Of a stretch of DNA of 64,000 nt, positions 22,542 through 36,276 are shown one piece after another. A model generated the notes under the pieces. The model saw nothing but the letters and a program-made list of their open reading frames with translations, did not search any database and was not told where the DNA came from. A program made the position numbers and the translations under genes. Within the stretch, counting starts at the first letter, position 1; each line of letters starts with the position of its first letter. This DNA comes from Aulostomus chinensis (Eukaryota > Chordata > Actinopteri > Syngnathiformes > Aulostomidae), in assembly GCA_037954235.1 (NCBI GenBank), contig JBBMOA010000018.1, forward strand, positions 12,386,501-12,450,500, in the 5' to 3' direction.

Positions 22542-22561
22542 GGGGGGGGGGGGGGGGGGGG
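22542..22561. repeat. Poly(G) run of about 20
   Basis: The longest G homopolymer in the window. Length is uncertain for technical reasons. Confidence 0.9.
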
Positions 22562-22815
22562 AGTGTCTCTTCCCTCTTCAAGTTCACTGACTGAAGACAC
22601 AATCATGATGCCTCATATAGTTTAATCTTAGGAGGCAGTTTGATGAAAACACACAAACAAACATAGATGCGAAATATGATTCACTCACTGATCATTACCA
22701 AAGCCAGGAAGGAGCTAATAGCTAGCGCTGGGAAACCAGGAAACATAGATGTGTCTAATAATGTTTGCAAAAGTGTGCACTGTGCTTCTGTTTCAAATGT
22801 ATGTATGAAGACTAT

Positions 22816-22817
<2 letters not shown>

Positions 22818-22846
<29 letters not shown>
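22818..22846. repeat. (CA)n microsatellite
   Basis: About 14 CA units. Confidence 0.95.
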
Positions 22847-22848
<2 letters not shown>

Positions 22849-23399
22849 AAAGTGTATGATGCTTCATAAAAGTCAAAGAAGATCTAATTTCCTCTTCCTG
22901 GCATAAAAGAATATAATTGTGTTGTTATATATCACGACAAAAAAAAGAATCTTTTATTACCTGAAATACAAAAGTAATCCCTGAACTTCACAATATTTAA
23001 ATCTTGAATCCCTTTTTTCCCCCCACAATTCTACAAAAAAAAAAAATATGTAAATTGCCATGAAAATATTACATTTATCATAGAACTGGTTAACAAGTTA
23101 CAGAGGTAATTTAATCATACACAGAAGAGTACTGCATTCACTTGAGGAAAAAAGATTTAGTTACTTTATTAAATTAGAAAAAAAAATGGTTTTTTTGGGG
23201 GGGGGGGGAATTATACCTGGAAATCAGAAAAAAACTGGTGGGAAATTATCTCAGGAAAACAGATTTGCTTAATTCATTAATTTAGAAAACTAAAAGCAGT
23301 TTTCTTTCTCAAGTGTGTGCAATACACCTCTGTAATAATATATTTTCCAATTTATAGATAAAATATAGTTCAAAAACTAATTTTAGATATATTTAAACA
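22847..23399. other. AT-rich non-coding DNA
   Basis: Several A runs and one G run (23200-23209), no coding signal. Confidence 0.5.
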
Positions 23400-23452
23400 C
23401 ATATACATATATACACACACAGTATATACACACATACTGTATGTATGTATGA
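23400..23452. repeat. Mixed TA/CA and (TATG)n simple repeat
   Basis: ATATACATATATACACACAC followed by related dinucleotide steps and a short GTATGTATGTATG stretch. Confidence 0.8.
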
Positions 23453-23564
23453 AAAGAACAAGTGTTGACTGACACACAATGCTTTGGATTGGTTGGTTTA
23501 CAGCTTTGATCTAAACTGAAATTATTAGCTTGTTCCATGTCAGTCCCAACCCAAAAATTAGCAT

Positions 23565-23745
23565 TGGTACGTGTCGGTCATACTCACATACATGGTGGGG
23601 ACTTTATCCCAATGTTTACCATGACAACTGAGTGTCCTAAATCTAACCACAAGGCCTAGAACCAAGTCATAACCCTAAAAACAGGTTTTTAAAATTGTGG
23701 GGTCCAGCATTTTGATCTCACAAGTGTAGTTATACAAGACAAGCA
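23565..23745 (+). repeat. Teleost interspersed repeat fragment
   Basis: The order GGTGGGGACTTTATCCCAAT, TTTACCATGACAACTGAGTG, CCACAAGGCCTAGAACCAAG, TCATAACCCTAAAAACAGG, GGGGTCCAGCATTTTGATCT, CACAAGTGTAGT matches a common fish repeat ('accaagtcataaccctaaaa...ggtccagcattttgtcc...cacaagtgtag'), which is often found beside CA repeats, as here. Assignment is from memory; ends are approximate. Confidence 0.6.
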
Positions 23746-24689
23746 CACACAGGCACATCCGCACACACACGCACACATCCTCAGCCAAGCAAGAACACCT
23801 TATCAGCTTTTTGTTAATTAAAAACCAAGCAGTAAATTTTCCACTTCCCCTCCTCTAAAAGAGTGAAACACTTCCTGGAGTAATCACTCAACAGCAATCA
23901 CTTAATATCTTATTTAAAAGTTGTGTGTGAGTATGTATGGATTTCTGTGTGTGTGTGTTTGTGTGGGTAAAGGTGTGTGTTGGCATATTGATTTAGATTA
24001 ATTCGTGAACCAAGTCTCTCCTATTGCTGGTCAAATAGACAGGTCCTATCCCAGCATGCACTGGGAATAACCAATATAGATACACTTTGTTGTGTCAGGA
24101 GGAGTTGATGGTTGTTTTTGAAGGAAGAAACAAGCACAATACTTCATTTAAAAATACATTTCCTATGGATTGTACTCGGCTCCAAGCCTACGCACAGTAG
24201 GCTGACACACCAGTTAAAGCACATTAATGAGAGAGTAAAATCTGGCTCTGAAAGGAAGGCCAGTATATCAGCACACACTGGGGGTGTAAGGGGACATACA
24301 GCACCTTCTATTTATTTTCCCTCCTGATCGCCTTCCTCCACACCACTGTGGGATGACGTCTGAACTGGCCTGCCGGATGCTGGAAGTGGCAGACTATAAA
24401 TTTAAGGCACTGTCATGGAGGAAATGATGTCCTACAGAAGTACACGCATGAATATGCACTACAATACAATATACACTCCCTGAGGGTGAAAAGCTCCCAA
24501 GATGTCTGGATGAGCCATTTGTCCCAACCGTCACAGACATATTTCTAGCATGGTCTGGTTAGGCTTGTCGACAAAAAAAAAAAAAAAATCACCTTTTTGA
24601 CTCAAATTAGCACATTTATGGAAAACCAGCACCGACACTGTTGACATAAAATCAACTTCCCGCTCCCACTGCAGCTGCGCAGCTGTCAG
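23746..24689. other. Non-coding DNA; imperfect CA and GT stretches
   Basis: Imperfect (CA) near 23760-23777 and (GT) at 23945-23990. A 17-base A run lies near 24571. No gene. Confidence 0.5.
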
Positions 24690-24705
24690 TCACTAGATGG
24701 CAGTA
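24690..24705 (+). promoter_or_regulatory. CTCF-like motif
   Basis: TCACTAGATGGCAGTA fits the CTCF core well on the plus strand. Sequence match only. Confidence 0.4.
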
Positions 24706-24730
24706 GATCAGTCACGCGATACATAGTATG

Positions 24731-24751
24731 TATAGTATAGTATAGTATAGC
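24731..24751. repeat. (TATAG)n microsatellite
   Basis: Four TATAG units in tandem, then CTATG. Confidence 0.9.
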
Positions 24752-25999
24752 TATGTTGTCACATCTGCTCGTTCTTCCAGGGAGGACCGGCTGAAAGCCA
24801 TCAGTTGTATATCAGGGAAATATGTTAGCTTGAAAGATGAGTGCTTTGTCCGGTGTGGTACCTCACAATCACCAGGATCTCAAGAGTACATGAGAAATCG
24901 TCTTCTCTGGGTGTCACATACGGAACGACAGCCACTGTGGACTGGAGCACTCCCTGAAGGCAGGCGACCTACTCTCAACATTGAATATAAATAGTTTATA
25001 TATTTAATTAGCCATAGCCTTTGTTTTTCAGAGGTTTATTGAGTTTCCCATGTGTAGTGTGTTTGCTCAGCGTAGTCAAACAATAGCATATTTAGCAATG
25101 TCTCTTGTGCCTTGAGGCTTTGCGTCTGTTCAGAATTTGCCACAGTGCTCCAAGAAAATGACTTCTTGTTGTGGTTGATAATCACTTTTAGCTGTTTTCA
25201 GTGCTTTTGTGGCTGGCCATGGACTATCCATAATCCATTCTGATTATCCACACCTAAATTATATCTGGTTCAGATGTTTTCGGAGGACAGAAAAACATTA
25301 CAGTATAAAAGTTACATAAGTAGAGGACCTTAAAGGGAATTTTTTTGGTGTAACAGCTTAACACTCATACATAACACCTGAAGAGAAAACGACTTTCACG
25401 CCACGACCTCCTTCAAACATGAAGGTTATCTCAGCATAACCTCTGAAAACTAATGAAGCTCAGAAATACCCACCCACCCGGATCCAAGTGCATTTGGCTA
25501 AAGGAGATTCAACTAAATATGCAAATGATAAATACATTTCATGTCAATGTGGTTTGTTTTTTTTTTTCAAGCAAAATTTGTGAGAGAGCCAGGTTTAGCA
25601 AAAAATATGTAAGATTTTCTACAGTTAAGAGTGACATTTCAAAGCATATGGCACCTCTTTAAGTCTGAGAAAAGAACAGCCGGTGGAACCTTCGCTCTCT
25701 CAACGCCATCTGAAAGGAGAAAAGTGGGTGCTGAATATTCATGAGCATATTCATGACAGCATAAGATATCCACTGGGATGCCAGAGGGGCAGGTCACAGC
25801 TTTGAAGGTACATACCTGAGTGAGGATTATTTTAGGTACCAGCCCACAAGAGATTTCTCAAAGAAAAGTGAAACTCCCCGAGCCACCATGTTGTGTCAAA
25901 GGTCAACGCTCTTTTGACCCTCGCAGGTGAGATGCTGCATGGAGCCAAAGGTCAATCAAATTACTTCCACCTGGCCGAGCTGGGGATCAAAGGTCCTGC
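24752..25999. other. Non-coding DNA, nothing recognised
   Basis: Contains an octamer ATGCAAAT (25519-25526) and a doubled ATTCATGA/ATTCATGAGC pattern at 25737-25757. No gene. Confidence 0.45.
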
Positions 26000-26036
<37 letters not shown>

Positions 26037-26041
26037 TGTGT
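26000..26041. repeat. (GT)n microsatellite
   Basis: About 20 GT units with one GCGC interruption near the right end. Confidence 0.95.
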
Positions 26042-28375
26042 TTAGGAGTCAGAATCAATATCCACTTCTGCACATTTTTTGCTGCTCATTAGCGCCGTAA
26101 TCTTGTTTGCTTGTTCGCGTTCAATGTGTGTGAGGAGAGCAGCGAAATGCATCATCCATTTATCAAATTTAGCACTTGACATTTTTCTACTTAACATCTT
26201 TATTACGTCTCGAAGGAGGGAAAAACACCACTTCCTGAATATAAAAATCTGCAATGCCAAAGACGTTGCTTGGAAGGTACAAGTCCCTCCCCTTCTCTCA
26301 GAAAAAAAAAGCTTTCAATGAAACCTGATTTTGTGGCAATATTTTCTCTTTTTTTTTCAGTTTTAACTGGTGATTCTGTGTGTTTTATCCATGCGACCAT
26401 CATTGGGGGCCCATCAGACAGTTGCACTGTGCAGCTCTACAGAATTCAGCATATGAGGCCCACACTAAACGCCACACTGGTTTGACGCTAAATCCGTGCT
26501 GATGTTTGGTTGCACGAACAGAGACACGAGGTTCATCTTATTTAACTTTACAAACTTATCAAAAAAGTTTTGTACTTGTCTTTCGTGCTGATTTTCCTTT
26601 GAACATTTTGCTACAAACCAGCAAAGAGGCTAACAGCTCACTAAAACACTACCTTTACTCACCCCAAAACAACAAAAAGATCATTTACAGAACCTTGGCC
26701 AAGTAATTATGACTTGGTCACCTATAACCTTCGCTAATGTAAAGTGGCTAGAGTGACATCAAATGTTTTACCTGTCAAACTACCACCTAGCGTGATAATG
26801 CTATAGCGGATTTTACAACGCGCTAGGTGTAAGACTCCAGTTGCAGCTCAGACCTGTGTTGGAAGTATTTCAGCTGTCACAACCCTTAAAGTGTTAGTGG
26901 TGCATAAACTCCATCCAAGTTCAAACCAGGTTAGGTTTGAATTTACACACACTTCCGCTGGTGCAACCCACGGCTGATGTTAGTTGGAGACGTCTGACCA
27001 GGGGTGTCGCAAAAATGGCTGCCGAGTTTTGAGACTTGCCTCAAAGGACTTTGGGTCATTATGGTTTTGGGTTTTTTTCTCCCTCCGCTATCTCCATTTT
27101 CAAATCAAGCCGGTTAAAGTGTCAACAGTGTGGGATCAGGAAAAAGAAACGAGTTGCATAGAAAGGAGGAAGAAGGAATAATGAGAAGACCAAAGCAAAC
27201 AAGGAGAGTGAAGAACACTGTCAGCCTTGTAGCTTGTGCATATGTGCATATGTTAAATTTTTATCCCTGCTGGAGAGAAATTGCAACAGTGAGCGTCTGA
27301 GCTCGGATCAAACATCCTGAGAGACGCGGAGGCAAGGCAGCGGTCGCATCAGACCTGGCAGGAACCTTACATCTCTTACACTGAGCCTTGTTTGTTTGTC
27401 TGCTATTCTATTTTCATCCTCTGTTCATCACCACAACACCCCTCATTTCTTCTTTGCCAAAAAGCTTCTCAAGAACATCCTTTGTGTTTCTCGCCCTCTC
27501 TCTGTGATTTTTTTTTTCTCCTCTTCACAATGTTGCATTCATTTAGTTTGTAATTCAAGTACAAAGTGAGACAAGGAGTCACGATGCATCGGCGCCAAGA
27601 TGCACTATCCTATGGGATGCTGCACTGTTGCAACACGCCTCATTTTATAGATGCATGACTTGATTTAAGACGGGCGTTTTAAGTGTCTGTCAGCAAGTTA
27701 GCGAAATCACATTTTCTAAAAGCAGAAGCTTCAACAGATCCACTCTGATCATTTTCCTGTCCAATTTTTTTTTTTGGTTTTTTGTGTGCAATATTTTCTC
27801 AAATTAACCTCTTCATTTGGGTTGAACTGATTTCAATTGGAAAGATAGACAATTGACAGAAACAATGAACAGGGACATGTCAGTGACTTTTCAGATTTTT
27901 TTTTCCTGCACTCCCTTTGCGGTGCAATGATTCAGTTAATCAAATGCTTAAAAATAAGCTGAATAAGCTTATTTTCCAACACTAAATTCTAGTCCTTTAC
28001 ATTAAAATGATTCAACAAAGTCACTCCAGTTCGCACGCTCTGATCTCGCTGTGTAACAACCACATAACAGTCTGTTCTCCTTGATCCAGGGTGGTATATA
28101 CTCCTCACACCCCCACCCCCTTGGAGTATCTAAGATGCCAGTTTGAGGGCATCTCAGCAGTTGGCATCTCTGCAGCTGTCTTTCATCGTCTGGCATCCGT
28201 CCTGCCTGCAACAGCTGGAAGGGAGGCAGACTGACAGTCACCGACAGTCAAGATCAAAGAGAAGTAAAAATGGAGGGACAGAGTCCATCTGTCAACCTAA
28301 TGCCTGGTTCACACCACACACACATGCACACACATGGTTGCAGCCCTGATTTTCAACTTGCTGACAGGTTTTGGA
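26042..28375. other. Non-coding DNA, nothing recognised
   Basis: Small inverted repeat around CCACCTAGCG (26787) and CGCTAGGTGT (26821). Opposed open frames at 26042-26485 carry no domain. Confidence 0.45.
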
Positions 28376-28411
28376 GGTCACTTGAGAAACGCAGGTCACT
28401 TGAGAAACGCA
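28376..28411. repeat. Perfect 18-bp tandem duplication
   Basis: GGTCACTTGAGAAACGCA occurs twice head to tail with no mismatch, which suggests a recent slippage or duplication event. Confidence 0.95.
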
Positions 28412-29265
28412 CCAGATCAGACGTTTGCCGTCGCTCTCCAAGATTCATACTGTACGCTTTCAAACCGGTTCTGGAGTTTTGTGTGTGAACAGTTCAGAGA
28501 AGCAACCACAGAGGAACAAGACAATTAAGACAAGAAAACGATAGGGAAATTTTATATCACAATTATCATCAAAATACGATCATAGTTATCATTATTATCA
28601 CTGTGTTTTAAAGCGTAAGAAACATCTACCAAGGTTTATAAAGAACGAGGTGAAGCTCCCAAAGATGGACCTGTTGCAGCCTTTTGTTGGGACTCAGGTT
28701 GGCCAAATTCAATCAACCCTCCCTCATCGTTCTTAATACCCGCTAGAAGTTGCCCACACTTCTGAACTTGTTCTTTTTGATGCCTGAAAACCCCCCTTTC
28801 CTTAGCTGCTTCTGCTGTGTTTGCACAACAAATGCACGTTCTCTTATTCACAACTCTGTGTATTGACCGCGAGTGTCAGGTGGAGATGCGTGCAAAGGAG
28901 CTGTCAGGTTTGGGTAATCGATCTGCACCCAGTCCATCCAGGCATTACCAATCAAAAGGTGAGTAAAATCCACCGAGAACACGCAAAGCCTGGTATTCAA
29001 ACAATTTTCATGATGATTACAACTGAAGTGGTGACAGTTTGGAGCCAAAACAGCGTGTGTAATGATGACGCACAAGACAAGAAACAAAACACACGCAAAA
29101 AATACCCATCCGGAGCCTAAAGAGTTTGGGACGGTTCCATTATGTTCCACGGGTGTTCCTGCGTGAGCATTCAGGCTTGAAAATTCATTTCATTTTAAAG
29201 TCAAGACATTTCATGGCTGTGCTGAATGTAGTTTGCATGAGCGAGCAGGTCATGTAAGTTGTGGC
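28412..29265. other. Non-coding DNA, nothing recognised
   Basis: Opposed open frames near 28820-29150 have no domain or splice support. Confidence 0.45.
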
Positions 29266-29286
29266 GTGTGTGTGTGTGTGTGTGTG
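29266..29286. repeat. (GT)n microsatellite
   Basis: About ten GT units. Confidence 0.92.
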
Positions 29287-31849
29287 GACCAGTTGCTTCT
29301 GTGTCTCTTGGCGAGCAGACCTGCAGTTCTCTGGTGATCACTGATACAAGAATGAGGAATGAGGTGCGATGAGATGCTGTTTGTATCAAGACAATTAAAA
29401 GTAGTTCCACAATATGAATGACACAGTATTTACTGTCAAGCAGTAAGTTCAACGGAGCTATAAAGTACAAGTTTTTAAAGTACAAGAAACAGAAAACGCA
29501 TACCAAAACCCACCTCCACTACTTCTAATCATCACTAAATATCTTGTTAGTTCACTCTGCAATCAAGAAGACGAGATGAGAAACACAGCCCAGGATCGTG
29601 CACTTGGTGGTGAACTGGCTGTCTGCAGAGTTCCTCCTAGCTTAAATGTGTGCATACTAGCTGTCGCTTCGCATGCACAACAGCATCTCATGCAGGACTG
29701 GACTCATCCTGGTCATCAGTCAACCTTGATCATGGCGAGGCCACATAAAGCAGTCTTTGGGTGGGTACCAGCAGCCCTGCCCGCCTGAGTTAGCGTGGTG
29801 GGTTAGCATGGTGGCGCCGAGCCTAATGTGTCCTGTCCCATGTCTGTAAATTCTAAATACTCCGTCAGCTCAGTTTGTCCCTGCAGGGGTTAAACACAAC
29901 AAAGACTGTAATTCATTTGTTTTAGTTCTCAAAGTCAGCGGTGAGCACCCACACACCGACTTTATTTCCCTCTTCTTTTTAGTGTTTAATAGCCGGTGGC
30001 AAGTCCAGTTTAAGATGCGTCTTATGTGACCTTGAATGCTGAAGTGTGGACTATTTTCTGTGACATTATGGGAGGATTGAGGGCCAGTCAGAGCTGTTAA
30101 TTAAACACCCAGTGCTCTGTGGTCAACTTTAGAAAGTCTGTGGCTTTCTGAGTAGTCTATAATTTCACTATACTGAGAAAAAACCATATGGTTATACATG
30201 AAGAAGGCAAAATATAGGTAGAACGGGGGTATGACTTGGAAATACGCCCCACTAATGGTCAACTGTGGTACTACGACGTGATTCGTATCCTCCTGCCTTC
30301 AATTGTGGTCTCCCGATCTTTTGGTACAACACTTTTCTAAGAAGAATGTACCAACAAGCTGATGTTTTGGTCGAGTTACTGCTTTCAGCTGACAAAATGT
30401 ACATTTTCCTATGATACGGTTTTTGTTTTCCTGGCTTGTGATGTCCCCAGTCTCAATGCTACGCTGAACGAATAATACCGAATAGACATGCTTTTGCATG
30501 CTAATTTATGTCCTTATTCGTCATGGACGGTGTTCGTGATGTCCTCATATCACACTATTACTCTTAATGGAATTTCCAAATAATCTGTATTTTGTAGATT
30601 TAAATGCCGTAACAAGACACACAGTTCATGGAAAATTAGGAAAATAAGCAAAATATCATCCAAAGGCTTCTCAAGAGTGTTTGATTTTTTTTTTTTCTCC
30701 CAAGCACAGAAATAAGCAAAAGCCTGTAATGTGAGACAAAAAACCAACAAACAAACAAACGGTTTACTCGTGGTAAACTTGTCCTTGTTGGGGTGGTAGC
30801 ATCGTGTCATCCGTCCTTATGACTCATGCAGCACTCATGCAGTTTGACAGTGCGCCATCTTACATACGTGTTGAGAGTACATGCAGGTCTTTGTAATCCC
30901 TCATGGACAACAAATTGATGTAGTAGCCGTCCACCTTGTCCGTTAAAGTAGGTTACTGCGGACATATGGTGCTGTCTAATAGCCGTCTTCCTCCCGTCTA
31001 CCTGGCCTGTCCGCTGCATCCGTGTGCTATGGATGTATGACAGCCCTGAAGCTGGGCATGGCCACCATGATGGCGTACTTGACATCTTCATGTATTTATG
31101 ACTCTATTAACACACTGCACAAGGACAAGGATGTAGCACTTCATTCTCCCTTCTTCGCCTCCCCTCCCAACACCCACCACCCCCCTCTTTTCCTCATTTC
31201 TCTCCGTCATTAACTCAGATTTATGTAACACCTCACTTAATATATGGTTGATATAAAAAAGGGATTAGATTTTGGTCAACATTGACATTTGCTCTCTATG
31301 TCGTTCTTTCTTTTTGGATGAAATGCATATCATTTACCCCCAAACATCATTTTCAGTCAGTTTTCAGACACTTAAATTATCTTTTGATATTGCTAAAATG
31401 ATTTGAGCCATATTTTGGATTTCATCATGCTGTGTACTTGTGAATGGGTCATAACAGAATGCGTTCATGAAGTGAATAGCAGCCCTCGCTGATGGGAGAA
31501 TGACGGACATTTAGCCTTTTCAAAGAGCTGAAGAAAATGCAGTTTTACAAGAAAGAGAAGGGTTGGTTTCCTGCCAGTTATATACTGTCTGAGAAGTTAT
31601 TTCAGATGATGACTTATTCATACAAGTGCAGGTGCCTGTGAATAAAATAATCTTACAAAAGGAGTAAAAGGAAGAAAAAAAAAAGCCATAAATGAACCTG
31701 AAAGCATCTTTTTAAGTCTGTTCTAGCAGCCTTAGCAATCTTCCTCCTCCATTCAACACAGCCATCAGTGTGTTCTCTCACTGCAACCTTTCATCTCCCT
31801 GCCAACAGTCCAAACACACCATGACCAAAGCAAAGAAAACCTGTTACAG

Positions 31850-31853
<4 letters not shown>
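29287..31853. other. Non-coding DNA, nothing recognised
   Basis: The segment 30055-30130 (GAGCTGTTAATTAAACACCC) resembles conserved non-coding DNA in texture. No coding region, RNA gene or recognised repeat. Confidence 0.45.
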
Positions 31854-32431
<578 letters not shown>

Positions 32432-33173
32432 GTGTTGTGGATCACAAGTGCAGATTCTAGGAGTACTTTAGGTGTGTAACCCAACAAAATGGCAGACACT
32501 GACTCACCAAAAAGAGTCCCAGTCCATCCTGGGTGTCTCCGGTAGCTTGCCCAAACCTCTGTATGTAGCAGGGTAGTAATCCCCGGATTGATCCACTCAA
32601 TCCTCCACACTATGGATCCCCCTGCAAACCACTGGCTCCCCTCTGGCTGTTTTCCTCCTACCTCCCTTTGGCTGGATTCCTTTGAGCTTTTCTCCATTTG
32701 ACCAGTCCCTGCCTGATTGTAGCAAAACCCATGAACTAAACTACCTCAGTCTAGTAACAAATGAACATCTCGCTGAAAAAGTTTCACATAGACGTCTCAA
32801 ACGTACTCATGACTCAATGAGGGTTTGGGGAACAACAGCAGTTGGGTTGCAGTTTAATTAAACCCCTTTTAAACATTGCCAGAGGGAAGACAAATTTTGG
32901 AGGGAACTGAAACAAAATGGCAGACTTCCCGGATTTTTGTCCATCTCTCCTAGGAGTCAAGGCCCTCTGCTGACCAGGAAGACCAATTGTACCTTCCACT
33001 TCCCCAATCCTCTGGAAAGACACAGCCAGGGGTATTCGCCATCTGCTGGCAAGAGGGACCTACTACAACTCCTTCCCTCTGCCAATCCTGAAAATTGGAC
33101 TTCAGTTTGCCAACAGGAGAATCCATATTTTGGACAAAGAAACAGAAAAGATAAAAAAAAAAAAAAAAAAAAA
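32432..33173. repeat. Unclassified block with poly(A) end, possible retroelement remnant
   Basis: This block is visibly richer in G+C than its surroundings, with runs such as TCCCAGTCCATCCTGGGTG and CCAATCCTCTGGAAAGACAC, and it ends in a 21-base A run (33153-33173). An open frame on the minus strand covers 32320-32697 and one on the plus strand 32937-33182; neither has a domain I can name. A decayed LTR element or a retrocopy would fit the texture, but I see no LTR pair, primer-binding site or target duplication. Confidence 0.25.
33035..33050 (-). promoter_or_regulatory. CTCF-like motif
   Basis: On the minus strand GCCAGCAGATGGCGAA fits the CTCF core closely. Sequence match only. Confidence 0.45.
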
Positions 33174-33771
33174 CATCATTAGTGGAGAATTTTCCCGAAA
33201 TTGATTTAATTTAGATTTTAGAGCACATCTTAATTGTTGCTGAAACATGTAGTGATGGAAGCTAAAATTCACCAGAAAACAAAATCCCAGAAACAAAGAT
33301 AAGTGAGGAAAATATTGCATATTGAATACAGTTACACCAAAACATCAAGACCTTTCTGTACAACCCAGTCAGTGTCGCATTATAAAAGCAACTGTCAGAA
33401 AAATCCATGGAGGCTACAGCAGCCTTCCCACCAGTGTGCTCATTATTCTCGTCTAAATGGAAAAAAATGTAGAGACACATCTTGGAGCAAATTAGAGCAG
33501 GAGTTGATGCAACTTTGCAGTTTTGTACAAAACTTCCAATTCGAACACTTTCATAATCCCGAGTTGTCATGACGCAGTGCACGCAGCCAATTGGCTGCTG
33601 TTGTCTTACAGTATATTGTTACTGTTGGTGCCTCGAACATCGGAGGATGACACATTTCTGCTCTTTCACTTTTCATTTGCATGCATAGATGTACTTGCCA
33701 TGTTTTTTAGACAAGAAGCTCCAAGTACTGTACCCAATAAAAATCAGAAAAATGCAGCGGGTGTTTTTTCT
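33174..33771. other. Non-coding DNA, nothing recognised
   Basis: Overlapping open frames on both strands at 33262-33849 are uninformative. An octamer ATTTGCAT lies at 33675-33682. Confidence 0.45.
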
Positions 33772-34135
33772 CCATCCATCCATTTTCCTCCACTTATTCC
33801 TGTTAAGGGTCGTGGGGGGGTGGAGCCTATCCCAGCAGCCTTCAGGTGAGAGGCGGGGTTCACCCTGGACAGGTCACCAGTCCATCACAGGGCCAACACA
33901 TAGAGACAGACAACCATTCACACTCACAGTCACACCTACAGTCAATTTAGAGTATCAATCAGCCTCGTCCCCTCTTGATGTCTTTGGACTGTGGGAGGAA
34001 GCTGGAGTACCAGAGAGAACCCACACAGGAACAGGGAGAACATGGAGACTCACACAGAAAGATCCTGTGATGGAGCCAGGGCTCGAACCTGGAACCTTCT
34101 TGCTGTGAGGTGACAGTGCTGACCACTGCACCACT
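33772..34135 (-). mobile_element. tRNA-headed SINE (family A), copy 4, near full length
   Basis: Minus-strand copy with the TGGA tail at 33772-33784 and the tRNA-like head at about 34125-34135. The B-box-like GGTTCGAGCCC lies near 34081-34091 in minus orientation. It is colinear with copies at 7900 and 10771. T-rich sequence flanks both ends (TGTTTTTTC left, TGTTTTTTTTTTC right), compatible with a target duplication but too simple to prove one. Confidence 0.88.
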
Positions 34136-35021
34136 TGTTTTTTTTTTCTTTTGTGTAATTGCAGTAAAAAAAATCAAGATCTTTGGGCAAGATCTGTTTT
34201 TTTGCGTAACATTTTTGGGTTTTAACTTCCTTCTACATGTCAAAGTAACGGAAGTGTGGCGGGATGAGGGCAGTGGCAGTTACATCATTAGAAATGGACC
34301 CAGTTGATTTCTACTTAAAAGAAGTGAGCATTACTAAAACACATTATCACGCTATCAGAATCATGCACGCCGTGTTCATACAACTCAGCTGTTAAAAAAA
34401 ATAATTATAAATGAATCATTCACCATCACGTAGGGAGTCCGGGCCTGAGGGGTCCATGGGATAGGAATACCATTGTGAATGGCTACATGTGTTTATTGAA
34501 ATTGCTGCTGTTTGGTTACATGTTCTGATTATTCTGAGGAAATGGAGGAACAGTCCTCGTCCCAGTCAGTCAGTGCAAAGGCCTCTGGCTATGACACGTA
34601 CGCTCTCAAACATCCAGACATACTGACACGGCTCTGATTGTCCTCTGCATGCTTCTCCCACGTCCTCTCTATTTACAGGTAAATTAAGACATTGATTTCC
34701 CTCCATCAGCTTAAACTTGTATCGATTAGCCTGGAAAACTGTCAGAAACTCCCTCCTTCCCACACATTCCTCACGGATACACACTGGCGTGAACATTTAT
34801 GACTAAACGTATTTCAAAACGCTGTGTTTACCCATGGAGAATTTGTGTACAACACTCCGGCAAAACAGCTGTCACAGTCATCCTTGGATCAACATAAACC
34901 TGCACACGAGTGCACAAACACACATGCACACACACTTGATCACAGCTTTGAGGCACACAATCCCGTCTGTTGATTCATGGCGGTGCATCAATCTTCTGTG
35001 CCTCTCAGGTGTTACTTAAAA

Positions 35022-35024
<3 letters not shown>
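34136..35024. other. Non-coding DNA, nothing recognised
   Basis: No gene or recognised element; imperfect CA near 34915-34935. Confidence 0.5.

Positions 35025-35080
<56 letters not shown>
35025..35080. repeat. (CA)n microsatellite
   Basis: About 28 uninterrupted CA units. Confidence 0.97.
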
Positions 35081-35081
<1 letters not shown>

Positions 35082-36276
35082 CTTTAAGTGAGGATGTTAG
35101 TACACAAACACTGAGGTAGACAGACACACACATAAGTGTCTGGGTGTAATTGTCTAGCTCTGCTGGGACAAAGCCTTGGGTGGGGCTCAGGTGATGAGGG
35201 GGAAATAGGCTGATGAGTCCAAACCACCTCAAGAAATTACCTTTTTTTTTTTTCTTCCTCTTAGCTTTATATTCCTTTTTTGTCACTCCATTTCTGTGCC
35301 TTTGTCCCCAAACAACTCCAGATGTGATAAATGAGTCACTTCGACCGGGCGCGCTACTGTCTTAAATCATATGCCCTTTTTCTCTAACAGCAGCATCTAA
35401 ACAACCTTCTCTTACATGAGGGGAGAATATGGCCTCCAAGGACGGAGAGAAACTCCTTTCTCTTCATGTCAAATATTGTGTGTGGTTGAACTCGACTCCT
35501 TCACATTAACTACCAGCGTCCCCCGGCTACAGGCGCCGTGTCCTTGTAAAGGTATGGGTTGGACCTCAGGATGAGAAAATATGGAGTGTGAGGAGTGCAG
35601 TGTGAAGTGATTAGGTCTTTGTACAAATGCCGCTGGCTGCACTTCGACCGACTTCTGCCAAGGAGACAGCGCAGGGAGAGGATGACGAAGTGAAAACGGG
35701 GCAGGAAGGTTAAAGCTCAATTAAGCAATATCTCTGAAATTAACACTGAATGTAATGAGTCCTTATTGGTCGTGCCAACACCGCTATCAATCAACTCCTA
35801 AATCTGAAGCTCTCTGCAGCTTTTAGCAGGTTTTCTGGTCTTACATTCGATGGCTGGTAAAGAAGAAGTAGCACAACCAAGGTTGTTGCTATGTGTCCCA
35901 ATTCTCTACATTCATTATTCCTAAATGTTATCTTTGCAATATTGAATTTACAAGAAAAAGTGTTTCCATACTTTTTTTTTTGTAAGAAATCATAGAATTG
36001 TTAACTTCTACTCCGTTTCCTACATACTGTGTTGTGGAAGAAGAGTGTTCTCATGTAGAAAGCTGATCACGGAAGCAGAGCTGAATCCCACAGCCTGACC
36101 GCAGGAGCTCTAACAGCCAGATATAAGTGGTCAACAAAATCATAGCGGGAGCAAACTTTTAGCATACGGCAGCATAACTCAGTTACATCTGAGCTCACAG
36201 TTGATGAGAGTCAATAATTCCGCTTCCTGACAAACAGAGCTCGGGATTCAAGTCTGGCCTAGTTTCCGACTCGTGA
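35081..36276. other. Non-coding DNA, nothing recognised
   Basis: No domain in the short open frames on either strand. Confidence 0.5.

Noticed and set aside
28376..28411. Short tandem duplication as a CRISPR-like pair
   Set aside because: Two adjacent units without spacers in a vertebrate genome; it is an ordinary tandem duplication.
33580..33590. Small palindrome CAGCCAATTGGCTG
   Set aside because: Short palindromes of this size are expected by chance; CCAAT resemblance alone is not enough for a promoter call.
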